From positions 38,244 to 102,243 of the forward strand of contig CAZLEF010000015.1 of NCBI GenBank assembly GCA_964558465.1: 64,000 nt of DNA, in the 5' to 3' direction. The stretch is from JACJYC01 sp964558465 (GTDB taxonomy: Bacteria > Bacteroidota > Bacteroidia > Chitinophagales > Saprospiraceae). A program made the position numbers and the translations under genes. How positions within the stretch are numbered: the first letter of the stretch is position 1; the number at the start of each line of letters is the position of its first letter. Shown here piece by piece: positions 9,344 through 17,452 of this stretch. Under the pieces are notes generated by a model. That model saw only the letters and a program-made list of their open reading frames with translations, ran no database searches and was not told the DNA's origin.

Positions 9344-9552
9344 GTGAGTTTTGGATAAGTTTAAATGTCGTATCGGACTCTAAAATTCAACCTGTTGAAT
9401 TGGACTGTTAACCACGACCTGTCCCGCCTTGCGGGAAAGACACCAAGATTCCACAAAGTGCACGAAGGAAATTGTGATCTTTGTGATTCCTTTGCGTCTT
9501 TGTGGTTAAAATTGCTCCCATCAATTGAAACGAATATCTATCCAAAACTCAC
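9344..9552. repeat. 209-bp nested inverted-repeat element (MITE-like)
   Basis: Outer 14-bp perfect arms GTGAGTTTTGGATA (9344-9357) and TATCCAAAACTCAC (9539-9552) enclose a second pair, TTAACCAC (9408-9415) and GTGGTTAA (9502-9509). The inner element contains CACAAAG, GAAGGAA and TTCCTTTGCGTCTTTG-type units. The 65-codon open frame inside is not credible as a gene. It fills most of the 460-bp gap before the REC-CRP gene. Confidence 0.55.
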
Positions 9553-9599
9553 GTTATTATAATAAGCGTTTTGAACAAGTTTTTACGAGGCCTATACGA

Positions 9600-9663
9600 T
9601 GATTTTTATCATCCTGCGTACTGACCTTCGTCACTGTTTATGAGCATTAATCCGGGTATTTTG
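9600..9663 (+). promoter_or_regulatory. Tandem FNR/CRP-like boxes upstream of REC-CRP 1
   Basis: Two perfect boxes: TGATTTTTATCA (9600-9611, inside the longer palindrome ATGAT-TTTT-ATCAT) and TGACCTTCGTCA (9622-9633). Centres are 22 bp apart. A TATTTTG -7-like element is at 9657-9663, with TTTG starting 32.5 bp from the proximal centre. The gene starts at 9701, so auto- or cross-regulation by the REC-CRP proteins is likely. Confidence 0.7.
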
Positions 9664-9700
9664 CAGATTCAGAGAAAAGTGTAAACCAATCAATTGCCTT

Positions 9701-10741
9701 ATGAAAAAAATCCTCGTCATCGAGGATCACCAAGCCGTGCGGGAAAACTTGGAGGAGATCCTCATTTTATCGAACTATAAAGTCGTTACGGCCGAAAACG
9801 GCAAAAAAGGCGTTGAAGCAGCAATGCGGGAAGTCCCGGACCTGATCCTCTGCGACGTAATGATGCCCGAACTCGACGGATACGGCGTGTTGCATATTCT
9901 GAGCCGGACGCCGGCTACCGCAGATATCCCCTTTATCTTTTTAACGGCCAAATCGGAAAAGGAAGATTTCCGGAAAGGCATGACGCTTGGGGCCGACGAT
10001 TATATCCCCAAACCTTTCGACAACATCCAGTTGCTGAATACCATTGAAACGCGTCTGAAAAAAAGGGAACATTGTCAGCCGCAAAATTTCCCAAAAACCA
10101 ACAGCCTGGAGACGTTTGTCAACGAGACCATCGCGATGAAAACCATCCGCAAACTGGCGGAAAACCGGGAAATGCGGCGTTATAAAAAAAAGGATCTGCT
10201 ATACCAGGAGGGCGATTATCCAAGGTGGCTTTACTTCATCCGCAGCGGGAAGGTGAAAATATTCAAAACCAATGACCGGGGAAAGGAATTCATCACCCGG
10301 ATCGTCGGCGAAGAGGGGTTCATCGGTTATCTGTGCATATTGAAAGAAACCAACTATATCGAGTCGGCCATGGCCCTGGAGGATTGTGAAATTTCCCTGA
10401 TACCGCGGGCGGAGTTTACCTCCCTGGTTTACAACAACAAAGAGGTGGCGGTGCAGTTCGTCCGGCTTTTGGCCAACCGGGTTGCCGATCAGGAAGAACT
10501 GCTGGTGAATTTGGCCTACGACTCGGTCCGCAAACGGGTGGCGAACACATTGGTACAACTGTCAAAAGGAAAAACAGACGAAATCCAGTTACTTCGCGAA
10601 GACCTGGCGTCCCTTACCGGTACTGCAAAAGAAACGGTTATCCGAACACTTTCCGACTTTAAAGAAGAGCAATTGATCGATACGACCGAACATAGTATTA
10701 AAATATTGAATATCCATAAGTTACAGTCCATGCCGAATTAA
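9701..10741 (+). CDS. Response regulator: receiver fused to CRP/FNR DNA-binding module (REC-CRP 1)
   Basis: 346 aa, cytoplasmic. Residues 1-120 are a CheY-like receiver with phospho-acceptor D52 in LILCDVMMPELDG. Residues about 150-270 are a cyclic-nucleotide-binding-type (CAP_ED) domain. The last 80 residues are a Crp-type winged helix with recognition helix around GTAKETVIRTL. Glu and Arg of that helix sit where CRP E181 and R185 contact TGA half-sites. No FNR-like iron-sulfur Cys cluster is present, so the signal should come by phosphorylation. A close paralogue is at 54287. A REC-PAS histidine kinase nearby (11149-12777) is a candidate partner. Confidence 0.85.
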   Translation: MKKILVIEDHQAVRENLEEILILSNYKVVTAENGKKGVEAAMREVPDLILCDVMMPELDGYGVLHILSRTPATADIPFIFLTAKSEKEDFRKGMTLGADDYIPKPFDNIQLLNTIETRLKKREHCQPQNFPKTNSLETFVNETIAMKTIRKLAENREMRRYKKKDLLYQEGDYPRWLYFIRSGKVKIFKTNDRGKEFITRIVGEEGFIGYLCILKETNYIESAMALEDCEISLIPRAEFTSLVYNNKEVAVQFVRLLANRVADQEELLVNLAYDSVRKRVANTLVQLSKGKTDEIQLLREDLASLTGTAKETVIRTLSDFKEEQLIDTTEHSIKILNIHKLQSMPN

Positions 10742-10794
10742 TCCTGAAGGTTGGCCCCGATGGAGGGAGGCCGTCACCCATCATCCAAATCCAA

Positions 10795-11193
10795 ATGCCC
10801 TTAACCATGAAAGAGATTTCTCTGAAACCAGCTTATCTCAATGCCTGGCCGATACCCGGGAAAATTGCCCTTTGGAAAGAAGAACTCCGGTTCTGGAAAA
10901 CGGAAGGAAGGGCCTTTACCCGGCTGGCATCTTTCAGCAAACTCGTCTGCAAAAAATCAGAAAAGGCCGCCCTTGAAAGAGCAAGCGCCGAATTGCAGCG
11001 GTTCGAACAGGAAGTTTTGCCGGAACTGGAGGCAAACCTGGGCGCCCTCGAACTGACCTTGCAGGGCCGGATACAGGATATACCCGGCAGGAACGTTGAA
11101 GAAATGATGGAATCCAGCCGGAGGAGATACCAGAAAGTGAAGGCGGAGTTACTCCCCTTTTTCTCCAAGTTCCTGACTGCCGGCATTTTGTAG
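10795..11193 (+). CDS. Small helical protein of unknown function
   Basis: 132 aa (128 if the ATG at 10807 is used). It is rich in Lys, Glu and Leu, with a central segment (about 50-100) of heptad-like helices such as ALERASAELQRFEQEVLPELEANL. That suggests a coiled coil. No signal peptide, no recognised family. It follows REC-CRP 1 by 53 bp on the same strand and may be co-transcribed. Its last 45 bases overlap, in antisense, the 3' end of the histidine kinase gene. Confidence 0.55.
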   Translation: MPLTMKEISLKPAYLNAWPIPGKIALWKEELRFWKTEGRAFTRLASFSKLVCKKSEKAALERASAELQRFEQEVLPELEANLGALELTLQGRIQDIPGRNVEEMMESSRRRYQKVKAELLPFFSKFLTAGIL

Positions 11194-12777
11194 CGGTATA
11201 GCTACCCTGAAGGTGGATCCCTTTCCCAGTTTGCTCTCAAAAGAGACGGCGCCTCTCATCAGGTCAACGTACCGCTTCACAATGTAAAGACCCAGGCCGG
11301 TACCCTGGACGTCGGCGGCGTTTTCGGCCCGGAAAAACCGGGTAAAGAGTTTCTGTTGGTCCTGATCGGAGATGCCGATGCCTTCATCCAGTATGGTGAT
11401 GTTTGCGGCTGATCCGGTCACCTCGCAGGATACATTGATCTTTGTATTTTCCGGTGAATATTTGATCGCGTTGGAAATCAGGTTGATCAGTACGTTTTTC
11501 AATACACTCTGGTCGAGAATGACAGTTTCATTGCCGGTAAACTGGCTGATGAATTCCTGGCCGGGTTTAAAAAGATGGCTCAGGTCGGTATAAACGTCAT
11601 CCACCAGGTCTCTGAGGTTAAAGGGTTTGCAAACGGGACGAATTTTATTTTCCTCCAGTTTGCCCAGTGAAAGGAACTCACTGAGAATGGCATTGAGGTT
11701 GTCGACTGATTGGCGGATTCGGCCGGCGTGTTTTTTGATGTTCACAAAATCCTGACGTTCAGCATAATTTTCGACCAGAAAAGCCGATGAGGCGATCGCA
11801 GTAAGCGGCGTCCGGAATTCGTGACTGGCCATGGTGACAAACCGGCTTTTCAATTTCCCCAGTTCCTGTTCGCTTAACAGGGCGGTTTCCAGTTGCTGAA
11901 GGGCCGAACGCAAGGCGGTGACATCCCGGGTCATGACGACAATTCGTTCGACCGAACCATCAAGATTGAGCAACGGGAAGGCGTCGATAATGAAATGCCT
12001 GCCCTGCCATTCGCCGGGCAGGTCCAGATCGCGGATCTCCTCTCCTGCAAATACCTTTTCCATTTCAGCCCTGATCCGTTCCCAGTCTTGGGGTGGCAAC
12101 ATCGGAAAAAGTCGTTCACACGCCGTACTGTCCGCCGAGGGATTCAGCAGTTGATGGGATTTTCCGCCGGCAAGGGTGCATTTATAATCCCGTTCGACAA
12201 TGCTGAATGAACCCACCCCATACCCCTGGATCAATTGCTGCAGCATTTTTTCGTGCGCCTGCAGGTCTTTCTGGGCTTTTTCTTTTGCCAGAATATGGTT
12301 TTTCAGCTGCCGAACCGTGCGGCTAAGCGATTTGGTCCGCTCCTGTATTTTTCGCTCGAGCCCCGCGTTCAGATCCCATATCCTGGCCAAGTCTCGGGAA
12401 TGGTTGATGGCGTAGCGAATGGTCCGGACCAATTCGTGCGCTGAAAAGGTCCATTTTACCAGAAAATCCGCCGCTCCGGCCGCTTCTGCCTGGTGGGACA
12501 GACCGAGGTCTTCTTTTTCGGTCATCAGAATAAACGGCGAAGGATGCCCCCCGTCGAGTTCATCCCGTACGAGGTCCAACCCGTTTTTTTCTCCCAGCGG
12601 ATAATCCACAAAATAGATATCGTGACATCGCCGGTGGATAACTTCTATCCCCGCCTCAAAATAGGGCGCCCACTCGGCCGTAAAGGCATATTCTCCTGCT
12701 TCCGTCAGCAATGCGGAGAGCCTGATGAAAGTATTTTCATCCCCCGAAACGATCAATATTTTAACCGGTTCTTGCAT
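11149..12777 (-). CDS. Sensor histidine kinase with N-terminal receiver (REC-PAS-HisKA-HATPase)
   Basis: 542 aa from the ATG at 12777 (MQEPVKILIVSG). Residues about 1-125 are a receiver-like domain with Asp in YFVDYPLGEKNG. A coiled coil spans about 135-190 and a PAS-like region about 190-310. The HisKA phospho-acceptor is in ASHEFRTPL, followed by a HATPase with N box NLISNAIKYS, DEGIGI and GTGLGL. No transmembrane segment, so it is a soluble kinase that may itself receive a phosphoryl signal. Its PAS lacks the FixL haem signature seen in the 52980 kinase. Its position next to REC-CRP 1 suggests a partner role. The last 15 codons overlap the convergent gene. Confidence 0.8.
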   Translation of the reverse strand: MQEPVKILIVSGDENTFIRLSALLTEAGEYAFTAEWAPYFEAGIEVIHRRCHDIYFVDYPLGEKNGLDLVRDELDGGHPSPFILMTEKEDLGLSHQAEAAGAADFLVKWTFSAHELVRTIRYAINHSRDLARIWDLNAGLERKIQERTKSLSRTVRQLKNHILAKEKAQKDLQAHEKMLQQLIQGYGVGSFSIVERDYKCTLAGGKSHQLLNPSADSTACERLFPMLPPQDWERIRAEMEKVFAGEEIRDLDLPGEWQGRHFIIDAFPLLNLDGSVERIVVMTRDVTALRSALQQLETALLSEQELGKLKSRFVTMASHEFRTPLTAIASSAFLVENYAERQDFVNIKKHAGRIRQSVDNLNAILSEFLSLGKLEENKIRPVCKPFNLRDLVDDVYTDLSHLFKPGQEFISQFTGNETVILDQSVLKNVLINLISNAIKYSPENTKINVSCEVTGSAANITILDEGIGISDQDQQKLFTRFFRAENAADVQGTGLGLYIVKRYVDLMRGAVSFESKLGKGSTFRVAIPLQNAGSQELGEKGE

Positions 12778-12842
12778 ATCATCCTGACGGCGGCAAATTA
12801 AAGCCTCTCTCACCCTCTCACTCTCTCACCCCTCTCACTCTC

Positions 12843-13367
12843 TCATCCTCTCATCTCCCCGCTCACCAAATAATTCCCGGCCTCACGTACCATCTCCTCA
12901 AGGGTTAAACGGTCCGACCATAATATAAGGCGCTCCATTTCCAAAGGCTCCGCTTCGACCTTGATCTTCAGGTATACCTCAAAATTAGCTTCCGAAAATG
13001 CCCGTTTTTTGCCGATCCTGGTGCGGATGACGTCTTCCGCGGCCTTGATTTCAATCCAGTAAACCGGGACATTGATCTTTTCGGCTATTTTGGAAAACGG
13101 CATCCACAAAGCCCTTTTATAAAACGTAGCGTCTACCACTACGGTTTTTCCCTGCGCCAGGCCCTCCTCTGTTCGATGCAACAATTCCTGGTAGACGGAT
13201 GCTTTGGTCGCGTCGTCGTACCGCCCCGTTTTGCCCAGTTCGAACCGCAACTTATCGCTGTTCAGATGTACGGCGCCGGCCGCTTCTGCCAGCGCTTCAG
13301 AGAAAGTGGTTTTGCCGGAGCCCGGCAAGCCCGCAACCAGCACGAGTTTTGATTGGAAGTTTTCCAT
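12843..13367 (-). CDS. P-loop kinase/ATPase of the zeta-toxin / polynucleotide-kinase-like type
   Basis: 174 aa. It starts with LVLVAGLPGSGKTT (Walker A, near residue 12) and continues NSDKLRFELG, a pattern of small P-loop kinases that phosphorylate nucleotides, sugars or RNA. The VVVDATFY segment near residue 77 is a Walker-B-like strand common in this group. Substrate is unknown. It lies 65 bp from the kinase gene on the same strand (the gap is a ctctctcac repeat) and diverges from the Ca-type ATPase gene. Confidence 0.7.
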   Translation of the reverse strand: MENFQSKLVLVAGLPGSGKTTFSEALAEAAGAVHLNSDKLRFELGKTGRYDDATKASVYQELLHRTEEGLAQGKTVVVDATFYKRALWMPFSKIAEKINVPVYWIEIKAAEDVIRTRIGKKRAFSEANFEVYLKIKVEAEPLEMERLILWSDRLTLEEMVREAGNYLVSGEMRG

Positions 13368-13465
13368 GTTTCAAAAATAAATCAACTTATGGAACGAATA
13401 CCCCTAAAACACCTGTGACACAAAATCCCTGAAGCAAAGCTAAACCAATGGTCCGCCGGTTCAAA

Positions 13466-13508
13466 TGATTTCTATCACCCCGCCGGAAAAATATCCAGTT
13501 GAATTTTA
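13466..13508 (+). promoter_or_regulatory. Single FNR/CRP-like box upstream of the Ca-type ATPase
   Basis: TGATTTCTATCA at 13466-13477 is a perfect TGAY-N4-RTCA box. A weak -7 element GAATTTTA ends at 13508, and its TTTA begins 33.5 bp from the box centre, the same offset as at ccoI. No second box is found 22 bp upstream. Confidence 0.55.
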
Positions 13509-13593
13509 CAAAAAATCATCCGACTTCCAGGGGAATTTCCATACTTTTATAGGTAAATCAATATTTGTTCCGACAATTTCGGGCGGGCCTCAA

Positions 13594-13629
13594 ATCCTCG
13601 AATCCTCGAATCCTCGAATCCTCGAATCA
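13594..13629. repeat. Tandem 8-bp repeat abutting a start codon
   Basis: Four copies of tcctcgaa lie directly before the ATG at 13630, inside the inferred leader. Copy-number change could alter leader length. Confidence 0.6.
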
Positions 13630-16179
13630 ATGAACTGGCATCTCCTCAATATTCCTGAAACGATCGAATTGCTCGGTAGCCGGCTGAACGGCCTGACGGA
13701 GACGGAGGCGGAGGAAAGGCGGTTGCAATACGGACCCAACAAACTGACTGAAAAAAGAAAAAAACCGGCATGGCTCATTTTTTTCTCCCAGTTCAGGGAT
13801 GTGATGATCCTTATCTTATTGGCTGCCGCTGCGATATCCGGATTCATTGGAGACCTGAAAGATACCCTGGTCATTCTGATCATTGTGCTGCTGAACGCAG
13901 TTGTGGGTTTTATCCAGGAATACCGGGCAGAAAAAGCCATTGAATTGCTCAAAAAACTGGCCGCTTCGATGACCAGGACCCTGAGGAACGGGACCATCCG
14001 GCAAATCCCGGCATCGGAACTTGTACCGGGCGATGTCGTTCTGCTGGAAGCGGGCGATATTATCCCCGCTGATATCCGGCTGACAGAGGTGCACACTGTA
14101 AAGATCGAAGAAGCGTCGCTCACAGGAGAATCGCATCCTGTTATGAAATCCACCCGGGAGTTGAAGGATGAAAAAACCCCATTGGGCGACCGGGTGAATA
14201 TGGCCTACAAAAGCACGCTCGTCAGTTCGGGCAGAGGGCAGGGAGTCGTTGTTGCAACAGGTATGCGCACGGAGATCGGTTCCATTGCCCAAATGCTTCA
14301 GGAATCGGAAGTGCGTACCCCGCTGCAGAAACGGATGGCCGATTTTGGCAAAAACCTGTCGTACATCGTACTCGGCATTTGTGTGCTGCTTTTGGGGGTC
14401 GGCCTGCTCAAGGGGGAAGACCCGGTCAAAATGTTGCTCACGGCCATTTCGCTGGCTGTGGCGGCCATCCCGGAAGCACTGCCCGCCGTGATCACGATCG
14501 CCCTGGCGTTGGGGGCTCAAAAACTGGTGCGCAAGAACGCGTTGATCCGCCGGCTCCCGGCCGTGGAAACACTGGGTTCTGTCACCTATATCTGTTCGGA
14601 TAAAACCGGTACCCTTACCCTCAACCAAATGAGCGTAAGAGAAATCTGGACGGCGGATCAACAGCCTCCCGGTCAACTGCTTCTGGCCATGATGGTCAAC
14701 CAGGATACCCGGGTCAACCCGGACGGAACACTGACCGGCGACCCGACGGAAACATCCCTGGTCCGGTTTGCAAGCGGGCATCCGGCTTTCCAGCCTGAAT
14801 GGACAAAAGCGTATCCCCGTATTCATGAGTACCCGTTTGATGCCGACCGGAAGATGATGACAACCGTCCATCAAACCGCGGAAGGCGATTTCCTGGTCGT
14901 TTCCAAAGGCGCACTGGAATCGGTGCTTGCCAAATGTACCGGAGCGGACGGAGTGAAAATTATCGATCAGGAGGAAATTATGGCCCAAAACGGGATGCGG
15001 GTATTGGCCTTTGCCTGTAAATCCGTCAAAGAGGATCCCCGTGAACAAACCCAGGAAATGACTGAAGCCGGCCTGCAGTTTTGCGGTCTGGCCGGCTTGA
15101 TCGACCCGCCCAGACCGGAAGCTGCCAAAGCCGTGGCGGAATGCCGCGCAGCGGGGATCACGCCCGTCATGATCACGGGCGACCATCCGGCAACGGCAAA
15201 AGCCATCGCATTGGAAATCGGCATCCTGCAGTCGGAACACGATATGCTGTACACCGGTGCGGAAATCGATCAGATGCCGCAATTCGAGTTTGAAAAAAGA
15301 GTGAAGAATATCAAGGTTTACGCCCGGGTATCGCCCCGCCAGAAACTGGATATTGTCAGGGCCTTGCAGCGGAACGGACAATATGTTGCCATGACCGGCG
15401 ACGGTGTAAACGACGCGCCGGCCCTGCGCAGTTCGGATATCGGCGTGGCGATGGGCATCACGGGTACGGATGTTTCCAAAGAAGCCGCTCACCTGATCTT
15501 GCTCGACGACAATTTCGGCACCATCGTCAAAGCCGTCCGGGAAGGCCGGCGGATCTACGACAATATCCGCAAGTTCATCCGGTATATCATGACCGGCAAC
15601 AGCGGGGAGATCTGGGCCATCGTCCTGGCGCCTATGGTGGGGTTGCCCATACCGCTTTTGCCCATCCATATCCTTTGGGTCAACCTCGTGACGGACGGCC
15701 TGCCCGGCCTGGCCCTGGCCGGCGAACCTGCCGAAAAAGATATCATGCAACGCCCCCCGAGGCCCCCCGGCGAAAGCCTTTTTGCAGGGGGTCTCGGGGG
15801 GCATATCCTGTGGGTGGGCCTGCTCACGGGCGCGGTTTGCCTCGGCATCCAGGCCTGGGCCATGCAAACCGGCAATCCCAGGTGGCAGACCATGGTATTT
15901 TCAGTGCTTTGCTTCTGCCAGATGGGGCATGTACTGTCGATCCGGAGCGAGCGGTTTTTCCTGTTCCGGCAAGGTATTTTTTCGAATACACCCCTGCTGG
16001 GTTCGGTGTTGCTGACGTTTTCACTGCAGCTGGCGCTGATTTATGTACCTTTTTTGCAAGGTATTTTTTCTACGAAGGCGCTGACATGGCAGGAATTGCT
16101 GATCTGTTTGGGGGTTTCTTCTATTGTTTTTCATGCGGTGGAGATGGAGAAATGGATAAGGAGTCTGTCAAAATCTTAA
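13630..16179 (+). CDS. Cation P-type ATPase, P2A (Ca2+-ATPase-like)
   Basis: 849 aa from the ATG at 13630; an ATG at 13465 overlaps the control site and lies upstream of the inferred transcript start. D324 in CSDKTGTLT is the phosphorylated Asp. TGES, MTGDGVNDAPAL and a DIGVAMG-TGTDVSKEAA hinge region are present. M4 carries AAIPEALPAV and M6 NLVTDGLPGLAL, matching the Ca2+-binding helices of SERCA-type pumps. The transported ion is therefore probably Ca2+. The FNR/CRP-like box makes it a member of the candidate low-oxygen regulon; the DosR-controlled mycobacterial CtpF is a P2-type pump too. Confidence 0.85.
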   Translation: MNWHLLNIPETIELLGSRLNGLTETEAEERRLQYGPNKLTEKRKKPAWLIFFSQFRDVMILILLAAAAISGFIGDLKDTLVILIIVLLNAVVGFIQEYRAEKAIELLKKLAASMTRTLRNGTIRQIPASELVPGDVVLLEAGDIIPADIRLTEVHTVKIEEASLTGESHPVMKSTRELKDEKTPLGDRVNMAYKSTLVSSGRGQGVVVATGMRTEIGSIAQMLQESEVRTPLQKRMADFGKNLSYIVLGICVLLLGVGLLKGEDPVKMLLTAISLAVAAIPEALPAVITIALALGAQKLVRKNALIRRLPAVETLGSVTYICSDKTGTLTLNQMSVREIWTADQQPPGQLLLAMMVNQDTRVNPDGTLTGDPTETSLVRFASGHPAFQPEWTKAYPRIHEYPFDADRKMMTTVHQTAEGDFLVVSKGALESVLAKCTGADGVKIIDQEEIMAQNGMRVLAFACKSVKEDPREQTQEMTEAGLQFCGLAGLIDPPRPEAAKAVAECRAAGITPVMITGDHPATAKAIALEIGILQSEHDMLYTGAEIDQMPQFEFEKRVKNIKVYARVSPRQKLDIVRALQRNGQYVAMTGDGVNDAPALRSSDIGVAMGITGTDVSKEAAHLILLDDNFGTIVKAVREGRRIYDNIRKFIRYIMTGNSGEIWAIVLAPMVGLPIPLLPIHILWVNLVTDGLPGLALAGEPAEKDIMQRPPRPPGESLFAGGLGGHILWVGLLTGAVCLGIQAWAMQTGNPRWQTMVFSVLCFCQMGHVLSIRSERFFLFRQGIFSNTPLLGSVLLTFSLQLALIYVPFLQGIFSTKALTWQELLICLGVSSIVFHAVEMEKWIRSLSKS

Positions 16180-16238
16180 GACCAGGGACGACCGCCACCA
16201 ATATATCCTTTACCTTTATACCCAATAAAAAATCGGTT

Positions 16239-17294
16239 ATGAAAGACCCTGCCTACCATTATCTCAAATACTACACCTATGTCCTGCTGTTCATCATGCT
16301 CAGCTTTCTGATCCTCTACTACGCCCGGCTCCTGCTGATCCCCATGAGCTTCGCCTTCCTGATCTGTTTTATTTATTACCCGATGGGCATCCGGATCGAA
16401 CGCAAGGCGGGAAAGGCGGCGGCCATTGCAGTTTGCCTGTTTTTGCTGGTGGCATTTGGATTTTTGTTGTTCCTCTTATTGTCCAACAGCATTGCCGTGG
16501 TGCAGGAAAAGTTTGCTGGCTCCGAGGATAAGGTGTCGGCGCTGGGGGAGAACATTCTTCAATCTCTGAGCAAGATCATACAGATCACCCCCGAGCAGCA
16601 GGAGACGCTGGTGCAGAAGATGTATGAGAACCTGATCCAGGGGGCCGTTCCATTTATCCAGCAGACCATTTCCCTTTCGGCAGGTACATTGGCCATGTTA
16701 CTGATCATTCCCGTCTTTGTCTCTTTGATCTATTATTATAAGGAATTGCTGGTGAAATTTATTTTGCTGGTTGTTCCCCACCACCAGATCGGCATTTTTA
16801 AATCCACGATCGCCGAAACCACGGTGACCTATTTCAAATTTGCAAAGGGCATGTTGATGGTATATTTGATCGTCGGGGCGCTCAATTCCGCCGGTTTTTT
16901 ATTACTCGGCTTGCCGAATGCCGTTTATTTCGGCGTACTGGCCGCCGTCCTTACTTTCTTTCCTTATATCGGCATTCTCATCGGTGGATCTGCCGCAGTC
17001 ATTGTGGCCTGGACTTCCCACGACTCGCTTCTTTATCCATTAGGGGTGGTTGCTGTGCTGGGGGTGGTCCAGTATCTTGAGGCCAATGTGATCTTCCCGG
17101 TTGCGGTAGGGGCCCAACTCAAGATCAATCCCCTTGCCACCCTGATCGCCATTATTATCGGGGGCATCGTATGGGGCGGCGCCGGAATCGTGCTCTTTGT
17201 ACCCTTTGCAGCCATCATGAAAATCCTGGCTGACCGGATCGACAGCCTGCAGCCGCTGGCGGTATTGCTGGGGCCGGAGGAGGGGAAGGGGTGA
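16239..17294 (+). CDS. AI-2E family transporter (PerM/YdiK-like)
   Basis: 351 aa from the ATG at 16239, where the membrane protein begins (MKDPAYHYLKYYTYVLLFIM). About eight hydrophobic helices are seen: three N-terminal, a charged segment near 90-130, then a C-terminal set with the FPYIGILIGG and GGIVWGGAGIVLFVP motifs typical of the family. Members export small molecules or ions; named examples include AI-2 exporter TqsA and Na+/H+ antiporters. Substrate unknown. It starts 59 bp after the Ca-type ATPase and is probably co-transcribed with it. Confidence 0.8.
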   Translation: MKDPAYHYLKYYTYVLLFIMLSFLILYYARLLLIPMSFAFLICFIYYPMGIRIERKAGKAAAIAVCLFLLVAFGFLLFLLLSNSIAVVQEKFAGSEDKVSALGENILQSLSKIIQITPEQQETLVQKMYENLIQGAVPFIQQTISLSAGTLAMLLIIPVFVSLIYYYKELLVKFILLVVPHHQIGIFKSTIAETTVTYFKFAKGMLMVYLIVGALNSAGFLLLGLPNAVYFGVLAAVLTFFPYIGILIGGSAAVIVAWTSHDSLLYPLGVVAVLGVVQYLEANVIFPVAVGAQLKINPLATLIAIIIGGIVWGGAGIVLFVPFAAIMKILADRIDSLQPLAVLLGPEEGKG

Positions 17295-17297
17295 GTC

Positions 17298-17450
17298 CCA
17301 CGCCGCGGCGTGGCTAACTTCGACTCCGCTCAGTTGCCCGACTGACGACTGCGGACTGACGACTGCCAACTTCGACTCCGCTCAGTTGCCCGACTGACGA
17401 CTGCCAACTTCGACTCCGCTCAGTTGCCCGACTGACGACTGCCAACTGAA
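17298..17450. repeat. Palindrome plus tandem cttcgactccgctcagttgcccgac units
   Basis: CCACGCCGCGGCGTGG at 17298-17313 belongs to a dispersed palindrome family. It is followed by three copies of a unit of about 45-60 bp containing aacttcgactccgctcagttgcccgactgacgactg. It fills the space between two convergent genes. Confidence 0.65.
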
Positions 17451-17452
17451 GC

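Noticed and set aside
9365..9562. 65-codon frame
   Set aside because: It lies wholly inside the 209-bp inverted-repeat element and has no protein-like features.
13816..15867. 683-codon minus-strand frame
   Set aside because: Antisense of the Ca-type ATPase, whose motifs are complete.
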